A stretch of 64,000 bases of DNA from an uncultured Bacteroides sp. (GTDB lineage Bacteria; Bacteroidota; Bacteroidia; Bacteroidales; Bacteroidaceae), in NCBI GenBank assembly GCA_902388495.1, contig CABMPP010000004.1:186001-250000 (forward strand). The letters run 5' to 3'. Of this stretch, positions 16,583 to 25,386 are shown piece after piece (position 1 is the first letter of the stretch; each line of letters starts with the position of its first letter). The position numbers and the translations under genes were made by a program. The notes beneath the pieces were generated by a model. That model made no database searches. It saw nothing but the letters and a program-made list of their open reading frames with translations, and was not told the origin of the DNA.

Positions 16583-18343
16583 ATGAATAGAAATATTGAG
16601 TTGGATGCCTTAAAGGGTATTGCTATCTTGACCGTGGTGCTTTTTCACCTTGGATTGATGCCTAATGGGTATTTGGGTGTGGATATTTTTTTAGTGATTA
16701 ATGGATATTTTATCACGAAGGGAGTTATCTCGGCCTATGAGAAGGGGAGCTTTGGATATTTTTCTTTTGTTGCCAAAAGGTTGGTACGGCTTTGGCCACT
16801 GGTGGTCTTGGTCGGAGGGGTGTCGCTGGCTGCTGGATGTTTTACTATGTTGCCTGATGACTTGGAGAATCTGGGGCAGTCGGTAGTGGCATCAAACTTT
16901 TTCTTGAACAATGTGCTAGCTTGTATCACTACAGGTAACTATTGGGATGTGGTGAACGCACACAAGCCATTGATGCACTTCTGGTATTTGGGCATTGTAG
17001 TGCAATGGTATGTTGTATATCCACTGCTCTTTATGGGGGTGCGGAAATACTGCAAACGCAACTTTTTAAGTAACGTGGAATTGCTGCTTGCGGTTCTCGT
17101 AATCGTATCGCTTGCGCTTTATTTTTCTCCTTTTTTCTCTACTGCACAGAAGTTCTACTATCTACCTTTTCGTATTTTCGAAATGGGTATAGGTGGACTG
17201 GTGGCTTTCCGTCTCTGTGCGCAGTCTAAAGATGCGTTTTTTTCGCTATCTACTGTGTGTAAGACGGTTTTTATTCTTTGTATACTTTTTGTCATTCTAC
17301 TGAATGACTATATGAATAATGCTGAGAAAATTTTGATTGTCAGCTTACTATCCGGTGGAGTGTGCTATGTTTCTGTATCAGTGAATTATGCATTGCCGGG
17401 CTTAAAAGTCCTGGCCTACTTGGGTGAAGCAAGTTTCAGCATTTATGTTTGGCATCAAGTACTTTTTGCTTTTTATAAGTATTCTTTTCACGCGCAGTTG
17501 GGATGGGTGGACTATGCTATACTGTTTGTTCTCATCGCTTTTATAAGTTTTCTTTCGTATACTTGGCTTGAAAAGCCGCTTGGCAATTGGGCGAAACATA
17601 GCACATTCAGCCTGCTTGGTGTTACTGCTGCGGCTTGTGTATTGACTACAGCGGGTGGTATGATGTTATACATAAAAGCGGGTGTGCTTCGGGATATCCC
17701 GGAACTGAATGTTTCAGCAACAGATATCCATAGGGGCATGCACGCCGAGTATTGCGACCGTATCTATAAATTGGAAAAAGACTTTGAACATAATGGGAAA
17801 CTGAAGGTAATGGTGATGGGCGACAGCTATGGACGTGACTTCGTCAATGTGCTAATGGAGTCTGTTTATAAAGATTCCATTGATTTGCGATATATGTTTC
17901 CGCATCGATTAGAATTGACCGAAGAACAGCGGAAGAGAGTGGAAGAAGCGGATGTCGTGTTTGTGCGAGCTGCATGGATGAGAGGAGCTAGTGGTTCGTT
18001 GCTGAGAGAGATAAGGAAATGTGCGAAATCCAAAATCTGGGGTATCGGTACAAAAGAGTATGGCGAAACTAACGGAAATGTTTATAGTAAACGCTTCAAA
18101 GCTGATTATCATCAAACAAGGGTCCGTATGTCTGAAAATTACAGCAAGGATTATGAAGAGGAGTTGAACTATTGGGGTGAAAACTACGTGGATTTCATAG
18201 CGCCGCTAATGGATGATAGGGGGACACTACCCGCTTTTACAGACAATGGGATGTATATTAGCCAGGATTGCAGGCATTTGACCCAAGCGGGCGCCAGATA
18301 TTATGCTAAAGTGTTTGATTTAAAAAGATTTTTATACAGATAA
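16583..18343 (+). CDS. OafA-type acyltransferase with C-terminal SGNH domain
   Basis: A membrane O-acyltransferase of 587 residues from the ATG at 16583. A TTG nine codons upstream is in frame but less likely. The acyltransferase-3 domain starts IELDALKGIAILTVVLFHLG and spans about ten helices to residue 365. A periplasmic SGNH esterase-like domain follows, with the nucleophile block MGDSYGRDF near 411-419 and the D-x-x-H block DCRHLTQAGARYY near 561. Such fusions acetylate or otherwise acylate surface sugars. It may modify capsule on the periplasmic side. GC content is higher than in the neighbouring wzy. Confidence 0.88.
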   Translation: MNRNIELDALKGIAILTVVLFHLGLMPNGYLGVDIFLVINGYFITKGVISAYEKGSFGYFSFVAKRLVRLWPLVVLVGGVSLAAGCFTMLPDDLENLGQSVVASNFFLNNVLACITTGNYWDVVNAHKPLMHFWYLGIVVQWYVVYPLLFMGVRKYCKRNFLSNVELLLAVLVIVSLALYFSPFFSTAQKFYYLPFRIFEMGIGGLVAFRLCAQSKDAFFSLSTVCKTVFILCILFVILLNDYMNNAEKILIVSLLSGGVCYVSVSVNYALPGLKVLAYLGEASFSIYVWHQVLFAFYKYSFHAQLGWVDYAILFVLIAFISFLSYTWLEKPLGNWAKHSTFSLLGVTAAACVLTTAGGMMLYIKAGVLRDIPELNVSATDIHRGMHAEYCDRIYKLEKDFEHNGKLKVMVMGDSYGRDFVNVLMESVYKDSIDLRYMFPHRLELTEEQRKRVEEADVVFVRAAWMRGASGSLLREIRKCAKSKIWGIGTKEYGETNGNVYSKRFKADYHQTRVRMSENYSKDYEEELNYWGENYVDFIAPLMDDRGTLPAFTDNGMYISQDCRHLTQAGARYYAKVFDLKRFLYR

Positions 18344-18384
18344 AACAGTTGTAACATTTTAAAATTGAACTAAAATTGAATCTT

Positions 18385-19458
18385 ATGTCTATATTTAAAG
18401 ACAAAGTCTTGCTGATAACAGGTGGAACGGGATCGTTCGGTAATGCTGTACTTCGTAGATTCCTTGACAGTGACATCAAGGAAATCCGCATATTCAGCCG
18501 TGATGAGAAGAAGCAGGATGACATGCGTCATCATCTGCAAAATCCGAAAGTGAAGTTTTATATTGGTAATGTCCGCGACCGCCAGTCTGTGGATGGTGCA
18601 ATGATGGGAGTGGATTATGTTTTTTCTGCTGCTGCTTTGAAACAAGTCCCCAGTTGTGAATTCTTTCCACTTCAAGCGGTACAAACGAATGTCATTGGTA
18701 CGGATAATGTATTAGAGTCGGCTATTGCTCATGGAGTGAAAAATGTAGTTGTTCTTTCTACGGATAAGGCTGCATATCCTATTAATGCCATGGGAATCAG
18801 TAAAGCTATGATGGAAAAGGTCGCTATCGCCAAAGGGCGTGCTTTGGGGGATGGAGCTGGTACAACTATTTGTTGTACTCGTTACGGTAATGTGATGGCA
18901 AGCCGTGGCTCTGTAATTCCTTTGTGGGTAGAGCAGATAAAGAATGGCAAGCCCGTTACGATAACGGATCCCAATATGACCCGTTTCATGATGACCTTGG
19001 ATGATGCCGTAGATTTGGTAATTTATGCATTTGAGCACGGTCATAACGGGGACTTGTTCGTGCAGAAAGCTCCTGCCGCCACGCTGGATGTATTGGCTCA
19101 AGCTCTAAAAGAAACTTACGCACAGATAAACCAAGAATATGGTGAGACGGAAGTAAAGACTATCGGTACCCGCCATGGTGAGAAACTGTACGAGACACTG
19201 GTGACTCGTGAAGAAATGGCTAAAGCCATTGATATGGGTGAATATTACCGTATCCCTTGTGATACCCGCGATCTGAATTATGATAAGTTCTTTACGGAGG
19301 GTAATGAGGATGTCGCTAAAATAGAAGACTACCACAGTCATAACACTGCCCGTCTGGATGTAGAAGGTATGAAAAAGCTTCTTCTGAAACTTCGTTTTAT
19401 CCGTGAAGACCTTGGACTGGAGGAAAAGGCTAAGTCTGCGGAAATCAAGAGTGAATAA
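18385..19458 (+). CDS. fnlA: UDP-GlcNAc 4,6-dehydratase/5-epimerase (FnlA/CapE type)
   Basis: First enzyme of UDP-N-acetyl-L-fucosamine synthesis. The Rossmann motif TGGTGSFGNAV is at about residues 11-21 from the ATG at 18385 (a TTG at 18376 is also in frame). The block SAAALKQVPSCEFFPLQAVQ and the segment STDKAAYPINAMGISKAMME match the inverting dehydratases CapE/FnlA/WbjB. The length of about 357 is usual. It heads the fnlA-fnlB-fnlC set, whose joint presence fixes the pathway assignment better than any one gene. Confidence 0.92.
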   Translation: MSIFKDKVLLITGGTGSFGNAVLRRFLDSDIKEIRIFSRDEKKQDDMRHHLQNPKVKFYIGNVRDRQSVDGAMMGVDYVFSAAALKQVPSCEFFPLQAVQTNVIGTDNVLESAIAHGVKNVVVLSTDKAAYPINAMGISKAMMEKVAIAKGRALGDGAGTTICCTRYGNVMASRGSVIPLWVEQIKNGKPVTITDPNMTRFMMTLDDAVDLVIYAFEHGHNGDLFVQKAPAATLDVLAQALKETYAQINQEYGETEVKTIGTRHGEKLYETLVTREEMAKAIDMGEYYRIPCDTRDLNYDKFFTEGNEDVAKIEDYHSHNTARLDVEGMKKLLLKLRFIREDLGLEEKAKSAEIKSE

Positions 19459-19477
19459 CCACCAAACATCAACTTCA

Positions 19478-20626
19478 ATGAATATTCTAGTGACCGGCGC
19501 CAAGGGGTTTGTCGGACGTAATCTTGTGTCCCAACTACATAATATCCGGTCGGGTAAGGCCCGGAATTACCGTGTACAAGGTGAGGGACTAACAGTATTT
19601 GAGTATGATACGGACAGTACCCTTGCGGAACTGGAGGAGTATTGCCGCCAGGCTGATTTTGTATTCAACTTGGCGGGTGTGAACAGACCGAAGGAACAGT
19701 CGGAGTTCATGGAAGGCAACTTCGGTTTTGCTTCCCTGCTGCTTGGTACGTTGAGGAGGTACGGCAATACCTGCCCGGTGATGATTTCCTCGTCTACCCA
19801 GGCTGCGCTTGACAATTCTTACGGCGAGTCGAAACGTGCGGGTGAACAGTTACTGTTTGAGTACTCAAGGGAAACGGGTGCAAGGGTATTGGTGTACCGC
19901 TTTCCGAATGTTTTCGGCAAATGGTGCCGTCCGAACTATAACAGTGCGGTAGCCACTTTCTGCAATAACATAGCCCATGATCTGCCCATTACGGTGAATG
20001 ATCCTTCTGTAATGATGAATCTTGTATACATTGATGACGTGGTGGATGAGCTGATAGGTGCCCTCAGTGGAAATGAGCATCGTAATGGGGACTACTGTGA
20101 AGTGCCGATAGTGCATACCGTTACTTTGGGCAGCATTGTAGAACTGATACAGTCTTTCAAGGAGATGCCCGTTACTTTGTCCGTACCAGATTTGAGTAAT
20201 GCCTTTACCAAGAAACTTTATTCCACCTATCTGTCCTATCTGCCCCAGGAAAAGTTTGCCTATCCCCTGAAGATGAATGTGGACGGGCGCGGTAGTTTTA
20301 CTGAAATTATCCGTACGGTTGGCTGTGGGCAGTTCTCGGTGAATGTTTCCAAGCCGGGCGTCACAAAGGGCCAACATTGGCATCATACGAAGAATGAGAA
20401 GTTTGTAGTGGTAAGCGGCCATGGTCTGATACAGCTCCGGAAGATAGGCACGGAAGAGATCATCAATTTTGAGGTGAGTGGCGAAAGGATGGAGGTCGTG
20501 GAAATGATTCCCGGATATACGCATAATATCATCAATCTCTCTGAAACGGAAGATCTGGTGACGTTCATGTGGTGTAACGAGTGTTTTGACCCGGATAGGC
20601 CGGATACATATTTTGAAGAGGTTTGA
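19478..20626 (+). CDS. fnlB: UDP-6-deoxy-hexosulose reductase, epimerase-cupin fusion (FnlB/CapF)
   Basis: Second step toward UDP-L-FucNAc. The N-terminal NAD(P) domain starts MNILVTGAKGFVGRNLVSQL, and the C-terminal cupin (from about residue 265) carries HWHHTKNEKFVVVSGHG and PGYTHNIINLSE. This two-domain build is the hallmark of CapF/FnlB. The start at 19478 removes the overlap with fnlA that a longer frame from 19403 would create. The length is 382 residues. Confidence 0.92.
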   Translation: MNILVTGAKGFVGRNLVSQLHNIRSGKARNYRVQGEGLTVFEYDTDSTLAELEEYCRQADFVFNLAGVNRPKEQSEFMEGNFGFASLLLGTLRRYGNTCPVMISSSTQAALDNSYGESKRAGEQLLFEYSRETGARVLVYRFPNVFGKWCRPNYNSAVATFCNNIAHDLPITVNDPSVMMNLVYIDDVVDELIGALSGNEHRNGDYCEVPIVHTVTLGSIVELIQSFKEMPVTLSVPDLSNAFTKKLYSTYLSYLPQEKFAYPLKMNVDGRGSFTEIIRTVGCGQFSVNVSKPGVTKGQHWHHTKNEKFVVVSGHGLIQLRKIGTEEIINFEVSGERMEVVEMIPGYTHNIINLSETEDLVTFMWCNECFDPDRPDTYFEEV

Positions 20627-20657
20627 AGACATAAGAACAAAAGAAGAAAAATAGAAA

Positions 20658-21842
20658 ATGGAGATTCGATTGGATTATTCTGATATAAAGTTTCAGGAGA
20701 ACGGCAAATTGAAACTTTTGATAATCGTGGGTACCCGTCCGGAGATTATTCGCCTGGCTGCCGTGATTAATAAATGTCGCAAGTATTTTGACTGTATACT
20801 TGCCCATACAGGCCAGAATTATGATTATAACCTGAACGGGATTTTCTTTCGTGACTTGAAGCTGAAAGATCCTGATGTTTATATGAACGCCGTAGGTGAT
20901 GATCTCGGTGCCACGATGGGAAATATTATCAATGCCAGCTATAAATTGATGGCGGAGACAAATCCTGATGCAGTGTTGGTGCTTGGTGATACCAATTCTT
21001 GTCTGAGCGTGATAGGTGCCAAACGGCTTCATATTCCTATTTTCCACATGGAGGCTGGTAACCGCTGTTTTGATGAATGCCTGCCGGAAGAAACCAACCG
21101 CAGGATAGTGGATATAATTTCTGATGTGAATCTTTGCTATTCGGAACATGCCCGCCGATACCTGAACGCTTCGGGTGTGGCCAAGGAACGTACCTACGTC
21201 ACCGGCTCACCTATGGCTGAAGTGTTGCATGAGAACTTGGCGGAGATTGAGGCCAGTGATATCCATAGCCGTTTGAATCTTCAGAAGGGTAAATATATCC
21301 TGCTTTCTGCTCACCGTGAAGAGAACATTGACACAGAGAAGAACTTCCTATCGCTTTTCAATGCAATCAATACGATGGCAGAGAGATATGACATGCCTAT
21401 ACTCTACAGTTGCCATCCCCGTAGCTGGAAACGTTTGGAGTCAAGCGGCTTTGAACTGGATAGACGGGTTATCCGTCATGAACCTTTGGGCTTTCACGAT
21501 TACAACTGTTTGCAAATGAACGCTTATGCCGTTGTAAGTGACAGCGGTACATTGCCTGAAGAGAGTAGTTTCTTTACTTCGGTAGGGCATCCTTTTCCAG
21601 CGGTATGCATCCGTACCAGTACGGAACGTCCTGAAGCTCTTGACAAGGGGGGCTTTGTTCTGGCTGGTATTGACGGTAAGTCATTGCTTCAGGCTGTCGA
21701 TACTGCTGTGAAGATGAACAGGAATGGCGACAATGGTTTGCCGGTGCCCAATTATACGGATGAGAACGTCTCGGCTAAAGTTGTGAGGATAATACAGAGC
21801 TATACCGGGGTGGTGAATAAAATGGTTTGGAGAAAATTCTGA
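20658..21842 (+). CDS. fnlC: UDP-N-acetyl hexosamine 2-epimerase (FnlC/CapG)
   Basis: A WecB-like epimerase of 394 residues that completes UDP-L-FucNAc. Motifs include IIVGTRPEIIRLAAVI near the N-terminus, HTGQNYDYNLNGIFF, LVLGDTNSCLS, HMEAGNRCFDECLPEETNRR, and SDSGTLPEESSF in the C-terminal UDP-binding half. The residues fit the CapG/FnlC branch rather than housekeeping WecB because of the flanking fnlA and fnlB. It ends eight bases before the next chosen start. Confidence 0.92.
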   Translation: MEIRLDYSDIKFQENGKLKLLIIVGTRPEIIRLAAVINKCRKYFDCILAHTGQNYDYNLNGIFFRDLKLKDPDVYMNAVGDDLGATMGNIINASYKLMAETNPDAVLVLGDTNSCLSVIGAKRLHIPIFHMEAGNRCFDECLPEETNRRIVDIISDVNLCYSEHARRYLNASGVAKERTYVTGSPMAEVLHENLAEIEASDIHSRLNLQKGKYILLSAHREENIDTEKNFLSLFNAINTMAERYDMPILYSCHPRSWKRLESSGFELDRRVIRHEPLGFHDYNCLQMNAYAVVSDSGTLPEESSFFTSVGHPFPAVCIRTSTERPEALDKGGFVLAGIDGKSLLQAVDTAVKMNRNGDNGLPVPNYTDENVSAKVVRIIQSYTGVVNKMVWRKF

Positions 21843-21850
21843 TTGTTTGG

Positions 21851-23053
21851 ATGAACATACTGTTTTTAACCATATCACGTATCAATGATTTGAAGGTGCG
21901 TGGCATCTATACGGACTTGATGCGTGAGTTTATGAGGAACGGGCATGCCATGTATATAGTATCCCCTTACGAACGGAGGTTTCATTTGCCTACCGGAATC
22001 ATGGAAAGCGGTGGGGCGAGAATATTGAAAGTAAAGACACTTAATATTCAGAAAACAAATATTGTGGAGAAGGGGATTGGTACCTTATTATTGGAAAGCC
22101 AGTATCTGCATGCCATTAATAAATACTGGCAGGGTGTGAAGTTCGACCTTATTCTTTATTCCACTCCTCCCATCACCTTCAATAAGGTAATCCAGACTTT
22201 AAAAAAACGCTGGAATGCGAAAACCTATCTGATGTTGAAGGATATTTTTCCACAGAATGCTGTGGATTTGGAAATGTTTTCCAAGCAGAGCGTTCTCTAT
22301 AGGATGTTTAGGAGTAAGGAAGAAAGGCTTTATGAATTATCAGATTTTATCGGTTGTATGTCACCGGCCAACTGTGAGTATGTGTTGAAACATAATCCTG
22401 CTGTTGATGCAGCAAAGGTGGAAATCTGTCCGAATAGTGTGGAATTGCAAGAGAGGTCGAAGAGGGACAAGGAACAGAGTGAGCTCCTGAAAGAACTGAA
22501 TATTCCTGCATCCAAGAGAATCTTTATCTATGGTGGTAATTTGGGAAAACCCCAAGGAATAGATTTCCTATTGAAAGTGATTGAGGAGAATGAAAAGCGG
22601 AATGACTCATATTTTATAATAGTGGGTGGAGGTACAGAATATGGCAAGATGAAGATATGGTTTGATACACACCTGCCTCAAAATGCTTGTCTTCTTGCTG
22701 CATTGCCAAAGGCAAAATATGATGAATTGGTAAGTCTGTGTGATGTAGGCTTGATCTTCCTAGACAGACGGTTTACCATACCCAATTTCCCATCGCGCCT
22801 GCTTTCATATCTGGAATACAAAATGCCGGTATTGATGGCTACGGATGTAAATACTGATGTTGGACAGATAGCTGAAGAAAATGGTTTCGGTCTGTGGACA
22901 GAGAATGGAAATATTGATACTTTTATGGAAATGGTGGAGTTTATGGTAGAAGATGAAAGGCAAATAAAGGAGATGGGGGAAAAGGGTTATAGGTTCTTGT
23001 GTGAAAACTATACGGTGGATAAGAGTTATAAGGCGGTAATGAAGCATTTTTGA
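21851..23053 (+). CDS. wbuB: Glycosyltransferase family 4, WbuB-like (probable FucNAc transferase)
   Basis: A GT-B enzyme of 400 residues from the ATG at 21851 (an upstream in-frame ATG at 21827 would overlap fnlC). It starts MNILFLTISRINDLKVRGIY and has the donor-domain block FIYGGNLGKPQGIDFLLKVI and NFPSRLLSYLEYKMPVLMAT. The overall form is like WbuB, which follows fnlABC in E. coli and transfers L-FucNAc. With fnlABC directly upstream, FucNAc is the likely donor sugar. It ends four bases before the initiating transferase gene. Confidence 0.85.
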   Translation: MNILFLTISRINDLKVRGIYTDLMREFMRNGHAMYIVSPYERRFHLPTGIMESGGARILKVKTLNIQKTNIVEKGIGTLLLESQYLHAINKYWQGVKFDLILYSTPPITFNKVIQTLKKRWNAKTYLMLKDIFPQNAVDLEMFSKQSVLYRMFRSKEERLYELSDFIGCMSPANCEYVLKHNPAVDAAKVEICPNSVELQERSKRDKEQSELLKELNIPASKRIFIYGGNLGKPQGIDFLLKVIEENEKRNDSYFIIVGGGTEYGKMKIWFDTHLPQNACLLAALPKAKYDELVSLCDVGLIFLDRRFTIPNFPSRLLSYLEYKMPVLMATDVNTDVGQIAEENGFGLWTENGNIDTFMEMVEFMVEDERQIKEMGEKGYRFLCENYTVDKSYKAVMKHF

Positions 23054-23057
23054 AAGT

Positions 23058-23666
23058 ATGTATAGACATGGCTTGAAAAGAGTGGCTGATTTCATTCTTG
23101 TTTTTATTGTATTGGTTATTATTTGGCCTATTTTATTGCTTATTACTATATGGTTGCATTTAGCCAATAAGGGAGCAGGAGCATTCTTTACTCAGGAGCG
23201 ACCTGGAAAGAATGGAAAATTTTTCCGAGTGATAAAGTTCAAGACGATGACGGATGAACGGGATGCAGACGGTAATTTGTTGCCCGATGCTGCACGTTTG
23301 ACTAAAGTCGGGTGTCTTGTACGTTCTACTTCGATAGATGAACTTCCACAACTGATAAATGTATTGAAAGGGGATATGGCCTTGATAGGACCAAGACCGT
23401 TGCTGCCCCAATACTTGCCATTATACAATGAGGTGCAGGCTCGCCGCCATGAAGTACGTCCAGGTATTACGGGCTGGGCGCAGGTGAACGGGCGCAATGC
23501 TATCAGTTGGACGCGGAAGTTTGAGCTGGATGTATGGTATGTGGACCATTGTTCTTTTCTGCTTGATTTGAAAATCGTTTTTATGACAATAAAGAAAGTC
23601 TTTGTGCGTGAGGGCATCAGTTCGGAAACTTCGGCTACTATGGAGGCTTTTACAGGAAATAATTGA
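23058..23666 (+). CDS. wcfS: Initiating undecaprenyl-phosphate sugar-1-phosphate transferase (PglC/WcfS-like)
   Basis: The short 202-residue form of the bacterial sugar transferase family, which loads the first sugar phosphate on the lipid carrier. One N-terminal membrane helix (about 13-35) precedes the catalytic part with FFRVIKFKTMTDERDADGNL, the RSTSIDELPQLINVLKGDMA block and LIGPRPLLPQYLPLY. Enzymes of this size commonly use 2,4-diamino-type sugars, such as PglC in Campylobacter and WcfS in B. fragilis PSA. The PglD- and PglE-like genes nearby support that. The exact substrate is inferred. Confidence 0.9.
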   Translation: MYRHGLKRVADFILVFIVLVIIWPILLLITIWLHLANKGAGAFFTQERPGKNGKFFRVIKFKTMTDERDADGNLLPDAARLTKVGCLVRSTSIDELPQLINVLKGDMALIGPRPLLPQYLPLYNEVQARRHEVRPGITGWAQVNGRNAISWTRKFELDVWYVDHCSFLLDLKIVFMTIKKVFVREGISSETSATMEAFTGNN

Positions 23667-23674
23667 ATGATAGA

Positions 23675-24316
23675 ATGAAAGATATTGCAATTTATGGAGC
23701 TGGAGGGTTTGGACGTGAAGTCGCTTGTCTGTTGAGTAGAATTAATGCGGTGGCACCGGAATGGAACTTGATAGGTTTTTTTGATGATGGTAAGGAACCG
23801 GGCTATGCCACTGAATATGGTAAAGTATTGGGGGGAATTGAACATTTGAATTCTTTTTCCTCTCCTCTTTCCATTGTGATAGCTATCGGTTCTCCGAAAG
23901 TGGTAGAGAAGGTGGTGAGTAAAGTTACGAATCCGTTGATTGATTTTCCAACTTTATTTTCTCCTGATACTCTTTTTTTGGACAAGTATAATATCTCTTT
24001 TGGACAAGGGAATCTAGTTTGTTCAGGATGCCTATTTTCTTGTAATGTGAAAGTCGGTAATTTTAATACGTTCAATGGGTTTATAACGGTTGGTCATGAT
24101 GCTACCATCAATAATTTCAACTCTTTCATGCCTGCAGTTCGAATCTCTGGTGAAGTAAATATCGGAAGCCGTAATTTCTTTGGAGTATCTTCTGTGGTGT
24201 TACAACAGATAAAGATTGGTAATGATACCGTGGTAGGAGCCAATAGTACAATTCTTAGAAAAACAAAAGATGGAAATACATATGTGGGCAATCCTGCATC
24301 AATTGTGAAATATTAA
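23675..24316 (+). CDS. Sugar N-acyltransferase, PglD/NeuD family
   Basis: 214 residues from the ATG at 23675. The N-terminal nucleotide-sugar domain starts MKDIAIYGAGGFGREVACLL; the C-terminal half is a left-handed beta-helix with hexapeptides such as VNIGSRNFFGVSSVVLQQI and ends GNPASIVKY. PglD relatives add an acyl group to the 4-amino of a UDP-4-amino-sugar, usually from acetyl-CoA. The acyl carrier protein gene starts eight bases later, so here the donor may be an acyl-ACP. That donor is an inference from context. Confidence 0.87.
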   Translation: MKDIAIYGAGGFGREVACLLSRINAVAPEWNLIGFFDDGKEPGYATEYGKVLGGIEHLNSFSSPLSIVIAIGSPKVVEKVVSKVTNPLIDFPTLFSPDTLFLDKYNISFGQGNLVCSGCLFSCNVKVGNFNTFNGFITVGHDATINNFNSFMPAVRISGEVNIGSRNFFGVSSVVLQQIKIGNDTVVGANSTILRKTKDGNTYVGNPASIVKY

Positions 24317-24324
24317 AAGTAGAT

Positions 24325-24561
24325 ATGATTATGGAATTAAAAGAATTTGTTGAACATTTTGCGGAACAGTTTGAAGATACCGAAGTTTCAGATTTTCATT
24401 CTGATACAAAATTTAAGGAATTAGATGAGTGGTCTTCCTTGATGGCTCTGTCTGTCATAGCCATGGTGGATGAAGAATATGCTATCCGTATTAAAGGAGA
24501 TGATATTCGTTCATCGGAAACCATAGAGGATTTGTTCAATCTAGTTAAACGTAGAAGCTAA
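24325..24561 (+). CDS. Dedicated acyl carrier protein
   Basis: 78 residues, acidic, with the carrier-protein helix pattern. The attachment serine lies in LDEWSSLMALSVIAMVDEEY, which replaces the usual DSL motif by SSL near residue 38. The second start at 24331 is equally plausible. It is not the housekeeping acpP, which is nearly invariant and pairs with fabF. Placement between an N-acyltransferase and a reductase/ketosynthase pair suggests it carries the acyl chain for sugar decoration. Confidence 0.85.
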   Translation: MIMELKEFVEHFAEQFEDTEVSDFHSDTKFKELDEWSSLMALSVIAMVDEEYAIRIKGDDIRSSETIEDLFNLVKRRS

Positions 24562-24627
24562 TCTTTTATGATTTTTTCATCAGGTAGATATCATAATTTG
24601 TATTGGAGTTGTTGAATTATAGTAGTG

Positions 24628-25383
24628 ATGTATAATCCTTTTTCTTTGAATGGGAAAACGGTATTAGTGACAGGGGCGTCTTCTGGAATAGGACGTTCTA
24701 TTGCCGTGGAGTGTTCCCGTATGGGGGCAAGTGTTGTCTTGACTGGCCGTAATATGGAGCGGCTGAACGTAACCTTGGATTTGATGGGGCGTGGAAATCA
24801 CATGGTGTTGCCTGCGGATTTATTGAATGAGTCTGATATCGTGAAGCTTGTGGATGAGTTACCGGTATTGGATGGAATTGTTCATAATGCCGGTGTTGGT
24901 AATAGAGTGATTTGCAAGGCTGTGAAGGTTCATGATATAAACTTCTCTTTTAAACCTAATTTCTATGGGCCTGTATTATTACAGCGCTATTTATTGAAGA
25001 AGAAAAAAGTAAATAGGGAAGCCTCCATTGTCTTTATAGCTTCCCGTGCTCCTTTTGCACCGTCTGTTGGAAATAGCATCTATGCAGCATCTAAAGGAGC
25101 GATTCTGGGGTATGCGAAGGTTCTCGCACTTGAGGTTGCTCCTCAAAAAATACGGGTCAACTCGATCTGTCCTGCCATGGTATGGACGGATTTGGTAGAA
25201 AAGGATGCCTTGGCAATGGGAGCTGATTATCATGAACTTCAAATGAAATATCCTTTGAAACGTTATGGCAAACCAGAAGATGTGGCTTATTTGACGATTT
25301 ATCTTCTTTCTGATGCTTCTTGCTGGATGACTGGGAATGCCATTGATTTGACAGGAGGGGGCGAAGGAATTTTAACATTGTAA
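24628..25383 (+). CDS. Short-chain dehydrogenase, FabG-like
   Basis: 251 residues. It has the cofactor motif TGASSGIGRSIAVE (about 15-28), NAG in IVHNAGVGN, and the catalytic Ser and Tyr-x3-Lys in FIASRAPFAPSVGNSIYAAS and KGAILGYAK. It closes with DLTGGGEGILTL, typical of 3-oxoacyl-ACP reductases. A GTG one codon earlier (24625) is also possible. Between an ACP and a FabH-like gene, reduction of a 3-ketoacyl-ACP to a 3-hydroxyacyl-ACP is the best guess. Reduction of a keto-sugar is the alternative. Confidence 0.87.
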   Translation: MYNPFSLNGKTVLVTGASSGIGRSIAVECSRMGASVVLTGRNMERLNVTLDLMGRGNHMVLPADLLNESDIVKLVDELPVLDGIVHNAGVGNRVICKAVKVHDINFSFKPNFYGPVLLQRYLLKKKKVNREASIVFIASRAPFAPSVGNSIYAASKGAILGYAKVLALEVAPQKIRVNSICPAMVWTDLVEKDALAMGADYHELQMKYPLKRYGKPEDVAYLTIYLLSDASCWMTGNAIDLTGGGEGILTL

Positions 25384-25386
25384 TAT

